Origin: Candidatus Melainabacteria bacterium
Lineage (GTDB): Bacteria; Cyanobacteriota; Vampirovibrionia; Obscuribacterales; Obscuribacteraceae
DNA: 64,000 bases
Reading direction: 5' to 3'
Assembly: GCA_003963305.1 (NCBI GenBank)
Contig: RXJR01000027.1
Coordinates: forward strand, 59,843-123,842
A program made the translations under genes and the position numbers. Under the pieces are notes generated by a model. The model saw nothing but the letters and a program-made list of their open reading frames with translations, was not told the DNA's origin and did not search any database. Positions 32,615 to 41,514 of the stretch are shown piece by piece (the stretch's first letter is position 1; each line of letters begins with the position of its first letter).

Positions 32615-33631
32615 ATGATTCCATCATCGTTTTCAGCGCTCGTTAGAGCGCCGAAGGTGTGCGGCCGCATTGTGTCTAATGACCGCAGCCTCTATTTAGT
32701 TGAGACACAAAATGAACAGTTCCACGCACAGATTTCAGGTGTAATGCGCTACCAGACACAAGATCCGCGAGAATTTCCAGTTGTTGGAGATTACGTATCA
32801 TTTGTGCAAACTGGAAACGTATCTATAATCGACTCTGTTCTGCCACGAAAAAATCTCTTTGCCAGAAGAGCAAAAGACGGTAGTCACTATATGCAGCCAA
32901 TCGCAGCAAACATTGATACGCTATTCGTGACTGTGGCTGTAAATAGAGACTTCAATATCCGCCGACTGGAGCGATATGTCGCATCAGCCTGTGCATTCGA
33001 AGTTCCATTTGCCATCGCCCTGACCAAGATCGACCTCGTTGAAGAACCCGATCTTTTCATTGAATCCGTTCGAGAAATTCTCGCAGATGTTCCGATCATC
33101 GCGTTGAGTGCACTAGACGGTCGGGGATATGCCGAATTGCAGCCGTTCTGCGGACCGGAAAAAACTATCGCGTTTGTCGGATCGAGCGGTGTCGGTAAAT
33201 CGACACTGATTAATTCACTGCTCGAAGCCTCCATTATGGAAGTTGGTGAAATAAGACAAACAGATGGTCGAGGTCGACACACAACGACACGAAGATTATT
33301 GCTGCATCGAAAAGATGGCACCGCCATTATCGACACCCCTGGCATGAGGGAGTTCACGCTCGCTGAAGCAACTCAAGGAGTCTCCGATGTGTTTGAAGAG
33401 ATCACGACTATTGCGCAGTCGTGCAAATTCAGCGATTGCAGACACGAGGGTGAACCTGACTGCGCGGTGCTAGATGTTGTGGATGACGCGCGATTGGAAA
33501 GCTGGAGAAAACTGGAGCGAGAGGCAGCATTTGAAGCGCGCAAGACTGACCGCAGAGCAGCTGTTATCGAGCGCGAAAAGTGGAAAGCGATTCACAAGGA
33601 AAATCGACGTCGGGAAAAAGATCGCTGGTGA
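32615..33631 (+). CDS. rsgA: Ribosome small-subunit assembly GTPase
   Basis: A circularly permuted GTPase that checks maturation of the 30S subunit. Motif order shows the permutation: TKIDL (G4, about 141-145) precedes GSSGVGKST (P-loop, about 189-197), with the RGRHTTT switch I region and DTPGMREF (G3) following. An N-terminal OB domain is present. The C-terminal zinc knuckle has C-x4-C-x-H-x5-C spacing (CKFSDCRHEGEPDC), and a basic helical tail follows. The ATG at 32615 is preferred over an upstream TTG at 32546, because the latter would add a Cys-rich stretch absent from the family. Confidence 0.93.
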   Translation: MIPSSFSALVRAPKVCGRIVSNDRSLYLVETQNEQFHAQISGVMRYQTQDPREFPVVGDYVSFVQTGNVSIIDSVLPRKNLFARRAKDGSHYMQPIAANIDTLFVTVAVNRDFNIRRLERYVASACAFEVPFAIALTKIDLVEEPDLFIESVREILADVPIIALSALDGRGYAELQPFCGPEKTIAFVGSSGVGKSTLINSLLEASIMEVGEIRQTDGRGRHTTTRRLLLHRKDGTAIIDTPGMREFTLAEATQGVSDVFEEITTIAQSCKFSDCRHEGEPDCAVLDVVDDARLESWRKLEREAAFEARKTDRRAAVIEREKWKAIHKENRRREKDRW

Positions 33632-33663
33632 CCATGTTGAACCATTATCGCAGCTTTCGGAAC

Positions 33664-34734
33664 TTATGGCAGTCGATATAGGACGACACTCTTGCTGTCA
33701 CTGCCTGAAAGCAACTGCGAGCCATCAGCAGAAAAAGCAAACGCCCACCCTGCTGTAAGTCCGGTGTACTTGCAGTCCATTTGACCGGTAGAAGCATTCC
33801 AACGTCCGGCAGTCTTATCAAGGCTGCCAGACATAATGCTCCTGCCGTCGGAGGTATAGGCGACATCACAGACCCAGTCAGAGTGCCCCATCAGTTTCGT
33901 TATTGGAGTTTTGCCGACCATGTCCCAAATAATCACCCGCGTATCTGCGCCACCTGTCGCAGCATTCTTTCCGTCAGGAGAGAATGCTGCACTCAGCACC
34001 GTATCGGTGTGACCGTTCAGCACCGCAAGCGGTGCCAGACTCTCACCATCAATCAAGCGTAATGAATGGTCTTCCAACCCGACCAGTGCAGTGCGACCGT
34101 CCGGTGAGAATGCAATAGCATGCACAGCGCTGGGAGCAACCAGTGCTGAAGACTTCATTGTGCCGGTGCCAAAATCCCAGGTTTTAATAGTGCCGTCAAA
34201 ATCTCCAGACATCAATTTTTGACCATCAGGCGATATTGCCAGAGATCTGACGCTGTTCTTGTGTCCTGTTAATGTCCGCACCAGAGCACCGCTACCGGCG
34301 TCCCAGATTTTCACCTGAAAGTCATCACATCCGGTGACAACGAACCGACCATCGGGTGAAAATATGACGGCCCCGATCATGCCGTTATTGCCTTCTAATT
34401 TAGCAAGTTCTTTGCCCGAAGATAAATCCCAGATACGAGCAGATTTGTCTTCACTGCCTGATACCGCGCGCTGACCATCTGGGGAAAAATTCAAAGACTT
34501 GATCCAGCCGATGTGACCGACCATCTCTTTGACCTGCTCCATCGGTTTAGATGAGGCCGACATCGACCCACTCTCAATCGTTTTGGTGATTGTGGTTGTT
34601 GATGCAGTCGTGGTATCTGCAGGTACGGGCACTGAAACCGTTTCATCCGCCGCAGCAGGGTTACAAAGGCTCATCGACGACAACAAAATGACTGAGACCA
34701 GAGCCACTAACAGCTCACTAGAAATTCGGTTCAA
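33664..34734 (-). CDS. Exported WD40-repeat beta-propeller protein
   Basis: A 356-residue protein with a signal peptide (MNRISSELLVALVSVILLSS...AAADE), a short Thr/Ser linker, then seven WD40 repeats covering residues about 75-356. Each repeat has an SPDG or similar turn and an IWD-type end (GSEDKSARIWD, GCDDFQVKIWD, GGADTRVIIWD), enough for one complete propeller. The start is TTG at 34734 behind AAGGAAGGATC. It follows the kinase-LRR gene by 88 bp on the same strand. A scaffold or sensor role in the periplasm is likely; the partner is unknown. Confidence 0.88.
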   Translation of the reverse strand: MNRISSELLVALVSVILLSSMSLCNPAAADETVSVPVPADTTTASTTTITKTIESGSMSASSKPMEQVKEMVGHIGWIKSLNFSPDGQRAVSGSEDKSARIWDLSSGKELAKLEGNNGMIGAVIFSPDGRFVVTGCDDFQVKIWDAGSGALVRTLTGHKNSVRSLAISPDGQKLMSGDFDGTIKTWDFGTGTMKSSALVAPSAVHAIAFSPDGRTALVGLEDHSLRLIDGESLAPLAVLNGHTDTVLSAAFSPDGKNAATGGADTRVIIWDMVGKTPITKLMGHSDWVCDVAYTSDGRSIMSGSLDKTAGRWNASTGQMDCKYTGLTAGWAFAFSADGSQLLSGSDSKSVVLYRLP

Positions 34735-34822
34735 CTTTAAGATCCTTCCTTACACAACCGTGGGCAGTTTACCGCACTCGCAAAGGAAATGATGTTGCCA
34801 AGCACAAGCAAAGTTAGAACAA

Positions 34823-36937
34823 TTACGGATCAGCAATGACCTTACCAATCTCCTTAAAAGTTGAAAGTGGTCCGCGCCAGTCAATCTCACATTTTGGACC
34901 CAGCTCTGACTGCAATTGTTGTTTTTCCTTGTCGGACCAGCTATCACCTGTAATATGAAGTTTGATCAAACGATGCATTCTTTTGTACGCAGGAATCGAA
35001 GCAGGAGTGATTTGGCACCCTTCAATGTCGAGTCCACGCAGCATCGGGAGGTTCTCGAGAATCCTGACGGTTCGGTCGTTCAACACATTATCACCAGTCA
35101 AGTCCAGGTCGGTTATTGTCCTGATTTTCGAAATCAAGGTCAGATCCTCCGTATCAAGAACAGTATGCGTTAACGAAAAGACCGTTAAATTGTGCGTTCT
35201 CTTTAGCGTCTGCAAAAGCGTTTTCGCATCACTGACTTGAGTCAGTGTAAGATTTTCCAAGTTCAGCAAGTTTTTCATTTTCGCCAGGGCAGAGCCGCTG
35301 AGTCTCGAGCCTGTCAAATCAAGCCTCTTCAACGCTTTCATTTTACCGATAATCGGAAGCGCTGACTCAGTAACTGAACTGTTTGGCAGTCTGAGACTCT
35401 GTAAGAAATTCTGGGTGGTCAATCCCTGTAGTAATTCATCCAAATTCTGATCGCAGTCACCCAAAACCACTGCAAAAAGTTCGTCTGGTCGAAACTTGAG
35501 AATAAACTTCGGATGCTGGTAAAGGTATCGAGAGGCAACAAAATTCAGCGGCAAGAAATTCTCAAAGTGCTCGCCAACTTTTGCATCAACGACTGGGGAA
35601 TTTTCCATGCTGATTTGGCCGATTGATTCGGAGGGAAAAACAAACAGTCTGTTCAACCCACCTGTTTGAGAGAAACTCTTTATATTTTCGTCGAACAGTG
35701 TTTCGTGTGGCTGCTGGGCAAATGTATCAGCCTTCTTCAGTTCAACGACACCAGTACTACTGAAAGGCGAACTTTGTGCCATCGAAGTCCCCTTCTGCGT
35801 AAATGGCTGCACGCCGAACCCAGTAAGCAGTCCCGTCGAAAATCCGACCAGCATCAACAGCGCCGCCATCGGTATTGAAACTTGATACCACTTAGAATCC
35901 GAGATCGGTGGCGATACAACATGTTTCTGCACATCGCGCGCTACCACATTCGGTGCAGAAGCACCGGCGACGAGATGTTGTTCCAGCCTGACAAGGTCAG
36001 CCAGCAATTCATGCGCGTTCTGATATCGAGACTCTGGATCCTTCTCCAACAGTTTCGCGATGATCAGTTCACTGACTGCAGGAAAAGTAATTCCTAGAGA
36101 CGCTTCCTTGAGAGGCACTGGTCGTTCGCTCTGGTGCTTGCTCATCGTTGAAAGAGCAGTTTCACCTAAAATCGGCGGAGCGCCTGTAAGCGCCTCATAC
36201 ATTACACAACCAAACGAATACAAATCGGAGCGATGGTCGGTAGCAATTCCGGCGCACTGCTCAGGACTCATATAAAGTGGGCTGCCAAAAATTTCTCCAG
36301 TACGTGTGAGCGTCATTTGATTGTATCCGTCTTGCCCAGTCAACTTGGCAATACCGAAATCAACAAGTTTTACGCTACCGGCGAAAATCTCCTTGTCACT
36401 GGTGATCATGATATTCGAAGGCTTAATGTCGCGGTGCACAACTCCATGATCATGTGCATACGCCATAGCAAAAGCAACCTGGATCATGATCTTGAGCGTT
36501 CGCTCCAGCGACAGCCTCGTTTTCGCCTTCAATTCATCAGCGAGAGTAACACCGTGCACCAAATCCATAATGAAGTAAGGCTGCCCATCAGGAAGAAGCC
36601 CGAAATCATGAACTTTTACCAGATTGGGATGATCCAGCTTACCGGCGGCACGTACCTCATTGTGGAAGCGGCGCCAGACTGTGTTAGTAGTGTGCTGACC
36701 GTTTAAATACTTGAGTGCGTACTCGACGTGGGAATGCAAATTTCGAACTTGATAGACGGAACCCATGCCGCCAACGCCAAGCAATTTTAGTACTTGATAT
36801 TTTTCCAGAACAATCGAGCCGATGTCGAACAGGGGCGCAACAGCGCTGTCTCTATCGAGAGTTCCCTCATCAGCTAAGCTTGATGGTTTATTCACTCCAT
36901 CTCGATCGATCACTTGTTTTAAATCTTGTTCTGTCAC
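34823..36937 (-). CDS. Hanks-type Ser/Thr protein kinase with TM helix and C-terminal leucine-rich repeats
   Basis: A 704-residue membrane kinase. The kinase domain spans about 47-320: GVGGMGSVYQV (54-64), the ATP lysine K76 (ALKYL), HRDIKPSN, DFGIAKL and SPLYMSPEQ are all intact, so it should be active. A membrane helix lies near 355-375 (MAALLMLVGFSTGLLTGFG). The exported part contains a spacer and then, from about 500, six or so leucine-rich repeats (LKRLDLTGSRLSGSALAKM, TDLDLTGDNVLNDRTVRIL, LRGLDIEGCQITPASIPAY). This gives a cytoplasmic kinase with an external LRR sensor. The WD40 gene downstream may be in the same transcript. Confidence 0.92.
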   Translation of the reverse strand: MTEQDLKQVIDRDGVNKPSSLADEGTLDRDSAVAPLFDIGSIVLEKYQVLKLLGVGGMGSVYQVRNLHSHVEYALKYLNGQHTTNTVWRRFHNEVRAAGKLDHPNLVKVHDFGLLPDGQPYFIMDLVHGVTLADELKAKTRLSLERTLKIMIQVAFAMAYAHDHGVVHRDIKPSNIMITSDKEIFAGSVKLVDFGIAKLTGQDGYNQMTLTRTGEIFGSPLYMSPEQCAGIATDHRSDLYSFGCVMYEALTGAPPILGETALSTMSKHQSERPVPLKEASLGITFPAVSELIIAKLLEKDPESRYQNAHELLADLVRLEQHLVAGASAPNVVARDVQKHVVSPPISDSKWYQVSIPMAALLMLVGFSTGLLTGFGVQPFTQKGTSMAQSSPFSSTGVVELKKADTFAQQPHETLFDENIKSFSQTGGLNRLFVFPSESIGQISMENSPVVDAKVGEHFENFLPLNFVASRYLYQHPKFILKFRPDELFAVVLGDCDQNLDELLQGLTTQNFLQSLRLPNSSVTESALPIIGKMKALKRLDLTGSRLSGSALAKMKNLLNLENLTLTQVSDAKTLLQTLKRTHNLTVFSLTHTVLDTEDLTLISKIRTITDLDLTGDNVLNDRTVRILENLPMLRGLDIEGCQITPASIPAYKRMHRLIKLHITGDSWSDKEKQQLQSELGPKCEIDWRGPLSTFKEIGKVIADP

Positions 36938-37071
36938 AGTTCAAGCAGTGGTCTTGTCATGGCTAACCGAGACACCAATTATTTCATTCCCGAAATCCGC
37001 GAAAGTCAACACAGATTTCAAAAACACAAGTGAATAAGTGTATGAAATCACAAGTAAACACAGGACTCGAA

Positions 37072-37749
37072 CTAAAAGTGAATAAATGAACTGGCTGGAG
37101 AATGCTCCCGTTCAGTCTGATCCGGCTCCAGGTCATTGATATCCGGCTTTTCGGGTAAGTCGTTCCCCTCTGAGTCATGCCATCGATGCCAGTCAAGGGA
37201 CTTTTTGGATTTGCCTGAGGCATCTTTAGGCTCTTTATCAGAGGTTTCAGCCTCCTTTATACGCGGACCATCCTTGACAGTTTTCAAAAACTGATAAGTC
37301 TGCGCTGAAGGCTTGAAGCCATTAGTGTGAGAGACCTCGGTGCCTGCAGGAGTCGTGACGACCAGAGATGGCACCTGCACCACCATGTACTTCTTATACA
37401 ACTTCCTGATATAAAGTCGCTCGGGGTCTTCAAATTGGTTTGCGCCCGGCACGATGATCGGATAGAAATCATTGAGAATACACTCTGCCACCATGCGGTT
37501 TGAAAAAACAATGTCGTCCATCATCTCTGTTTTCGGGCTGCCGTCACCGACGAAGTAAAGCAAAAGCGGCTTGTCCTGAGCCTTAGCCAGAGTCTTCAAT
37601 TCAGTGTAGGGACGCCAGTTCACAAACTTCAATGCCACCTGCTGTGAATGACCAGACCACAAGGCGACGCGCAGAATAAAAAGTCCAATCGTCAAAGCTA
37701 AAAGCCAGATTGGAATGCCGTTCGTTGCACCTTTCCTACTCAGCCGCAT
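37072..37749 (-). CDS. Membrane-anchored thioredoxin-fold protein lacking the CxxC active site
   Basis: The ATG at 37749 is preferred over an in-frame ATG at 37800, which lies within the upstream gene. A membrane helix occupies about 14-34. The next 110 residues follow the thioredoxin-like pattern (PLLLYFVGDGSPKTEMMDD, then VVQVPSLVVTTPAGTEV with the cis-proline), but GDGSPK stands where CxxC should be, so it is not a dithiol oxidoreductase. The tail is charged and disordered. The start overlaps the ABC permease stop by 14 bases, so it is co-translated with that exporter and may be an accessory subunit. Confidence 0.78.
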   Translation of the reverse strand: MRLSRKGATNGIPIWLLALTIGLFILRVALWSGHSQQVALKFVNWRPYTELKTLAKAQDKPLLLYFVGDGSPKTEMMDDIVFSNRMVAECILNDFYPIIVPGANQFEDPERLYIRKLYKKYMVVQVPSLVVTTPAGTEVSHTNGFKPSAQTYQFLKTVKDGPRIKEAETSDKEPKDASGKSKKSLDWHRWHDSEGNDLPEKPDINDLEPDQTEREHSPASSFIHF

Positions 37750-38596
37750 AATTAATATCCCGCCAGTTAAGTAAGAGATTGCACAACACCAGACCAACAC
37801 ACAGATTCATTAGATATGTAACGAGTGGATAAATGTCGAAAGTGGAATTCGTCAAGAAATCAAAAACGAAAAACCTGGGTGCGATCACATCACTGACCTG
37901 GGTAATCACATTATTCAGCATCGTCAAAAAGTCATGCGGGCTGCACGTAATAATCAAGGGCAAGAAGTGCTTGTTTAGCCAGTCATAGACACCAAGATGT
38001 TTGAGAATTCGAGTCGATGCAGAGCTGTATGCGGGCACATAGAAGTCGAAATCAAAGATCAGATGATCGAGACCGATTAATTCAAGCGCAATTACGCCAT
38101 AGCCGAACAGCTGACGTGTTGGCAGCAGTGATACCATCACCAGTGCTATACAAATGCTCAGCGCATCCAACACTCGCTCTAGAAGAGAGCAAAACACCAT
38201 CAGTGTTGTCCAATGGTGTGTCACGGTCTCTCCACAAAGGCACAAAACCATGAACTGAAGCAGTGAGACTGCACCTACCACAGTAGAGAGAGCCAGCCAC
38301 TTAGTAAAAATATACTGAGCGCGCGACACAGGGCGCGACAAAATCAAGGGCAAATAATCCGAACCGCCGCCTTGCGCAGCACCACCACCGGCTATATTTT
38401 GCGATACGATGATCGACAAACCGAAAAGCAAAGCGCAAGTATACGAAGAAACAGCATCATTGTGCGCTGTTACCGAATTCGAGTCAGCCAGCGTGGTGAG
38501 CGGCAGAGCGACAATAAATCCAAAAGCGATGACATAAAAAACATAGTGTTTTGCCATTCGCTTCAATGTGTAGAGATAGATTGCCTTGCTGATCAT
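37736..38596 (-). CDS. ABC-2-type transporter permease
   Basis: A 286-residue integral-membrane protein with about six helices and the ABC-2 arrangement: a short basic N-terminus (MISKAIYLYTLKRMAKH), a first helix, and the characteristic LILSRPVSRAQYIFTKWLA coupling segment after the second helix. It should export a substrate using the ATPase encoded immediately upstream, with which it overlaps by four bases (ATGA). The substrate is not predictable. Confidence 0.87.
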   Translation of the reverse strand: MISKAIYLYTLKRMAKHYVFYVIAFGFIVALPLTTLADSNSVTAHNDAVSSYTCALLFGLSIIVSQNIAGGGAAQGGGSDYLPLILSRPVSRAQYIFTKWLALSTVVGAVSLLQFMVLCLCGETVTHHWTTLMVFCSLLERVLDALSICIALVMVSLLPTRQLFGYGVIALELIGLDHLIFDFDFYVPAYSSASTRILKHLGVYDWLNKHFLPLIITCSPHDFLTMLNNVITQVSDVIAPRFFVFDFLTNSTFDIYPLVTYLMNLCVGLVLCNLLLNWRDINYAAE

Positions 38597-39573
38597 GGCT
38601 GAATGAGAGACTCCTCGGGCATCGCCGCTGCGTTTTCCTCGAAAAGACGCTCCAGAGTGGTTTGCTCCGGTTGTGCCGATTGCACACGTATGCCGGCCAT
38701 GATTAGATTTTTCAACAGGGCTGCCGATATCTCACTGTTAGTGACAGAGAACTTGCCACTTAAGCCTGCTTGCGATAAGAATTGCGCATTGGCGCTCTCG
38801 GCACAACGCTTCAAAGTTTCAGAGAGTTGCGCGCCACCAAAATCGTCGTTGCCTTCGTCAGCTAGCCATTTGACAAACAATACGTAGGGGCGTCTCGCTA
38901 CTTCTTCCAGTGTTTCAATCGCTTCAATTTTTCCAGCCCGAATGAAGGCAACGCGATCGCAAACGCGCTCCATCTCATCGAGATGATGGGAGTTCAGCAC
39001 GACTGTAATTTTTTCTTCTTTGAACTGTCCGAAAAGCTGCCGCAACAAAACGTTGCCGGGAGGGTCCATGCCGGAGCCGGGTTCATCTAGAAATAGAATC
39101 TTCGGCTTGCCGATAAGAGCCTGCGCCAGGCCCAGACGTTGCAACATGCCGCGAGAAAAGGTGCGAATCACACGATTCCAACAATGCTCTTCCAAACCAA
39201 CTCGATTCAAAACCGCCTCAATATCCCGACTGGCATCTTGTGCCGGCTGATGCGCCAGCATATGATGCATCTTCAAGAACTCGATGGGAGTAAGCCAGCC
39301 TTCAAAACTTGGTCGCTCAGGCATGAAGCCGATGATTTCGCGGACTGAAAGATCATCCGGGTTGATACCGCCTATGGTGATCGTACCGGCGTCTGGTTTC
39401 ACCAGAGCTAACAGACAACTCATCAAAGTCGTCTTGCCGGCCCCGTTAGGTCCAATCAATCCAAAACATTCACCCTCTGAAACCTGAAAGGAGATGCCGT
39501 TCAAAGCGCGCTTGCGTGCACCTGAATAAGCCTTGATTAGGGTATTGACGACTATGAGCGGGGAGCTTTCCAT
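38593..39573 (-). CDS. ABC transporter ATP-binding protein (ABC-2 exporter)
   Basis: A 326-residue ATPase. Walker A GPNGAGKTT (about 39-47), the ABC signature FSRGMLQRLGLAQAL (about 146-160), Walker B ILFLDEPGSGMDPP and a switch histidine (LNSHHLDE) are present. The signature reads FSRGM rather than LSGGQ, as in many CcmA-type exporters. The C-terminal 90 residues are a family-specific regulatory extension. It forms one exporter with the overlapping permease gene; a thioredoxin-fold gene follows in the same operon. Confidence 0.93.
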   Translation of the reverse strand: MESSPLIVVNTLIKAYSGARKRALNGISFQVSEGECFGLIGPNGAGKTTLMSCLLALVKPDAGTITIGGINPDDLSVREIIGFMPERPSFEGWLTPIEFLKMHHMLAHQPAQDASRDIEAVLNRVGLEEHCWNRVIRTFSRGMLQRLGLAQALIGKPKILFLDEPGSGMDPPGNVLLRQLFGQFKEEKITVVLNSHHLDEMERVCDRVAFIRAGKIEAIETLEEVARRPYVLFVKWLADEGNDDFGGAQLSETLKRCAESANAQFLSQAGLSGKFSVTNSEISAALLKNLIMAGIRVQSAQPEQTTLERLFEENAAAMPEESLIQP

Positions 39574-39583
39574 GCCGTCTATT

Positions 39584-40279
39584 TTAGCGATTATTCAGAG
39601 AATCGCTAACAATCAATCCATCCTTTAGACGCACGACACGGCGGGCATAGCTGGCAATGTCATTATCATGGGTGACCAGAATGACAGTAATTCCCTGCGA
39701 GAAAAGCTCCTCCAGGAGCGTCATAATCTCCCTGGAAGTCTGACTGTCAAGAGCGCCTGTAGGTTCATCGGCCAGCAAAATCTTGGGATTGTTCACCAGC
39801 GCTCGCGCAATCGAAACTCGCTGTTGTTGTCCTCCCGACAACTGATTGGGGCGGTGATTCATACGGTCACCCAGCCCGACCAGACGCAGGGCGTTTTGAG
39901 CGCGCGGCATTTGCTCTTCTTTACTGACCCGAGTATCGCCCCGCGCATAAATAAGTGGCAGCATCACATTGTCTACTGCAGACATGCGCGGCAATAGATT
40001 GAATTGCTGAAAGACAAATCCAATAGTCTTATTGCGAATTACAGCAAGCTCGTCTTGTGAATAGTTTTGCACCTGCTCGCCATTCAAGATGTATTGACCA
40101 CTGGAAGGACGGTCCAGACAGCCAAGAATGTGCATCAACGTCGATTTTCCAGAACCGGACGTTCCCATGATGGCTATATATTCGCCGCTCATGACCTTCA
40201 AATTTATGCCCCGGAGAGCATGAACAGGTGTTGCATCAAGATCGTAAACGCGCGAAACATCCTTAAGTTCAATCATCAT
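39584..40279 (-). CDS. MacB/LolD-type ABC ATPase
   Basis: A 231-residue ATPase. Visible: Walker A GTSGSGKST (about 39-47), the LSGGQQQR signature, Walker B ILLADEPTGALD and the H-loop (VTHD). The sequence DVSRVYDLDATPVHALRGINL and the ADEPTGALDSQTS region are typical of the MacB/LolD/FtsE-like group that powers mechanotransmission rather than substrate channeling. It overlaps the MacB-type permease gene by four bases, and together with the adaptor forms a MacAB-like tripartite system. It is only 10 bp upstream of the ABC-2 ATPase gene. Confidence 0.93.
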   Translation of the reverse strand: MMIELKDVSRVYDLDATPVHALRGINLKVMSGEYIAIMGTSGSGKSTLMHILGCLDRPSSGQYILNGEQVQNYSQDELAVIRNKTIGFVFQQFNLLPRMSAVDNVMLPLIYARGDTRVSKEEQMPRAQNALRLVGLGDRMNHRPNQLSGGQQQRVSIARALVNNPKILLADEPTGALDSQTSREIMTLLEELFSQGITVILVTHDNDIASYARRVVRLKDGLIVSDSLNNR

Positions 40280-41508
40280 TCCGCTCGCAGTGCCACAATC
40301 GGATCCAGCCTGGAGGCCTGGCGAGCAGGATAGATTCCAAAGAACAACCCGACCAGAAGCGAAACGCTAAAAGACATAATCACCGAAAGTGGTGTCACTT
40401 CCGTTTTCCATTGCGTAAAGTAGTTAATGGCATACGAACTGCCGATTCCCAACAAGATGCCAACGATTCCGCCGGTTAGCGACAGCACGGTTGCTTCCAC
40501 GATGAACTGCATCATGATGTCTCTATGACTGGCGCCCACAGCCTTGCGAATGCCTATCTCACGGGTGCGTTCGGTTACCGATACCAGCATGATGTTCATA
40601 ATACCGATGCCACCAACCAGCAACGAAATACCTGCAGTCGATCCAAGTAACAGCGTAAAAACAGACGACATCGCCTCTGATGTTTGCATCAAATCTTGTT
40701 GCGTGCGCATATAAAAATCATCAGGATTGGGTGGATGAATATGATGGCGGAGACGCAAAAGATTTGTGATTTGAAACTGCGCCGGCAAAGCATCATCTTC
40801 GCTTTTTGCCTGCACCAGAATGTACTGAACGGTTTTACCCTTGACTGCATTGAAGCCAAAAATGCGATTGTAGGCAGTGCTCAAGGGTACGAAAATTTGA
40901 TCGTCCATATCGCGCATGGCCGTGACACCCTTACGCTCCATCACGCCGATTATTTCGAAAAACTCACCACGGATGAGAATCTTCTTGCCGATCGGATTTT
41001 CACCGGGCGAAAACAAGTTATCAACCACAGTCTGACCGAGCACACAAACTCGCAAACTATGATCCATGTCGGTTTGTGTGATGAAGCGTCCCGACTCCGG
41101 GTGAAAGTTACGAATAGTTGTGTACTCAGGCACCGTGCCTGATACATTCGTGTTAGTGTTCTGTCCGGCGTATTGCACCTGTTGCATACTGTCATAGCCA
41201 GGCGCTACTTCCGCTACCGCCGGGCAAACATCGCGGATAGCTTCCACGTCGGCCATCGTCAAACCGACGGATGATCCCATTCCCATAGAAACATGCCCGG
41301 CACTCTGTGCGCCGGGTCTGATGAAGATTACGTTCAGACCCAGAGCTTTGATCTGTCGCTCAGATTCCAACTTAGCACCATATCCGATGGCAAGCAGAGC
41401 AATGACCGCGGCAATACCAATAACGATACCAAGCACGGTAAGACAACTGCGCATACGATTGGCAACAATACCCTGCCAGGCCAGTACCACTAATTCCCAG
41501 ACACTCAT
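40276..41508 (-). CDS. MacB-type ABC transporter permease
   Basis: A 410-residue permease of the FtsX/MacB fold. There is one N-terminal helix (about 20-40), a large periplasmic domain (about 45-285), and three C-terminal helices. Family landmarks: NRMRSCLTVLGIVIGIAAVIAL at the start and LVGGIGIMNIMLVSVTERTREIGIRKAVGA near residue 300. It lacks a fused ATPase, so it uses the adjacent one. The likely role is export of a peptide, drug or lipid across the envelope with the adaptor encoded 6 bp upstream; the substrate is unknown. Confidence 0.92.
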   Translation of the reverse strand: MSVWELVVLAWQGIVANRMRSCLTVLGIVIGIAAVIALLAIGYGAKLESERQIKALGLNVIFIRPGAQSAGHVSMGMGSSVGLTMADVEAIRDVCPAVAEVAPGYDSMQQVQYAGQNTNTNVSGTVPEYTTIRNFHPESGRFITQTDMDHSLRVCVLGQTVVDNLFSPGENPIGKKILIRGEFFEIIGVMERKGVTAMRDMDDQIFVPLSTAYNRIFGFNAVKGKTVQYILVQAKSEDDALPAQFQITNLLRLRHHIHPPNPDDFYMRTQQDLMQTSEAMSSVFTLLLGSTAGISLLVGGIGIMNIMLVSVTERTREIGIRKAVGASHRDIMMQFIVEATVLSLTGGIVGILLGIGSSYAINYFTQWKTEVTPLSVIMSFSVSLLVGLFFGIYPARQASRLDPIVALRAE

Positions 41509-41514
41509 GGCACT

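Noticed and set aside
34916..35240. Plus-strand frames over the LRR part of the kinase gene
   Set aside because: Antisense to conserved leucine-rich repeats; no ribosome site.
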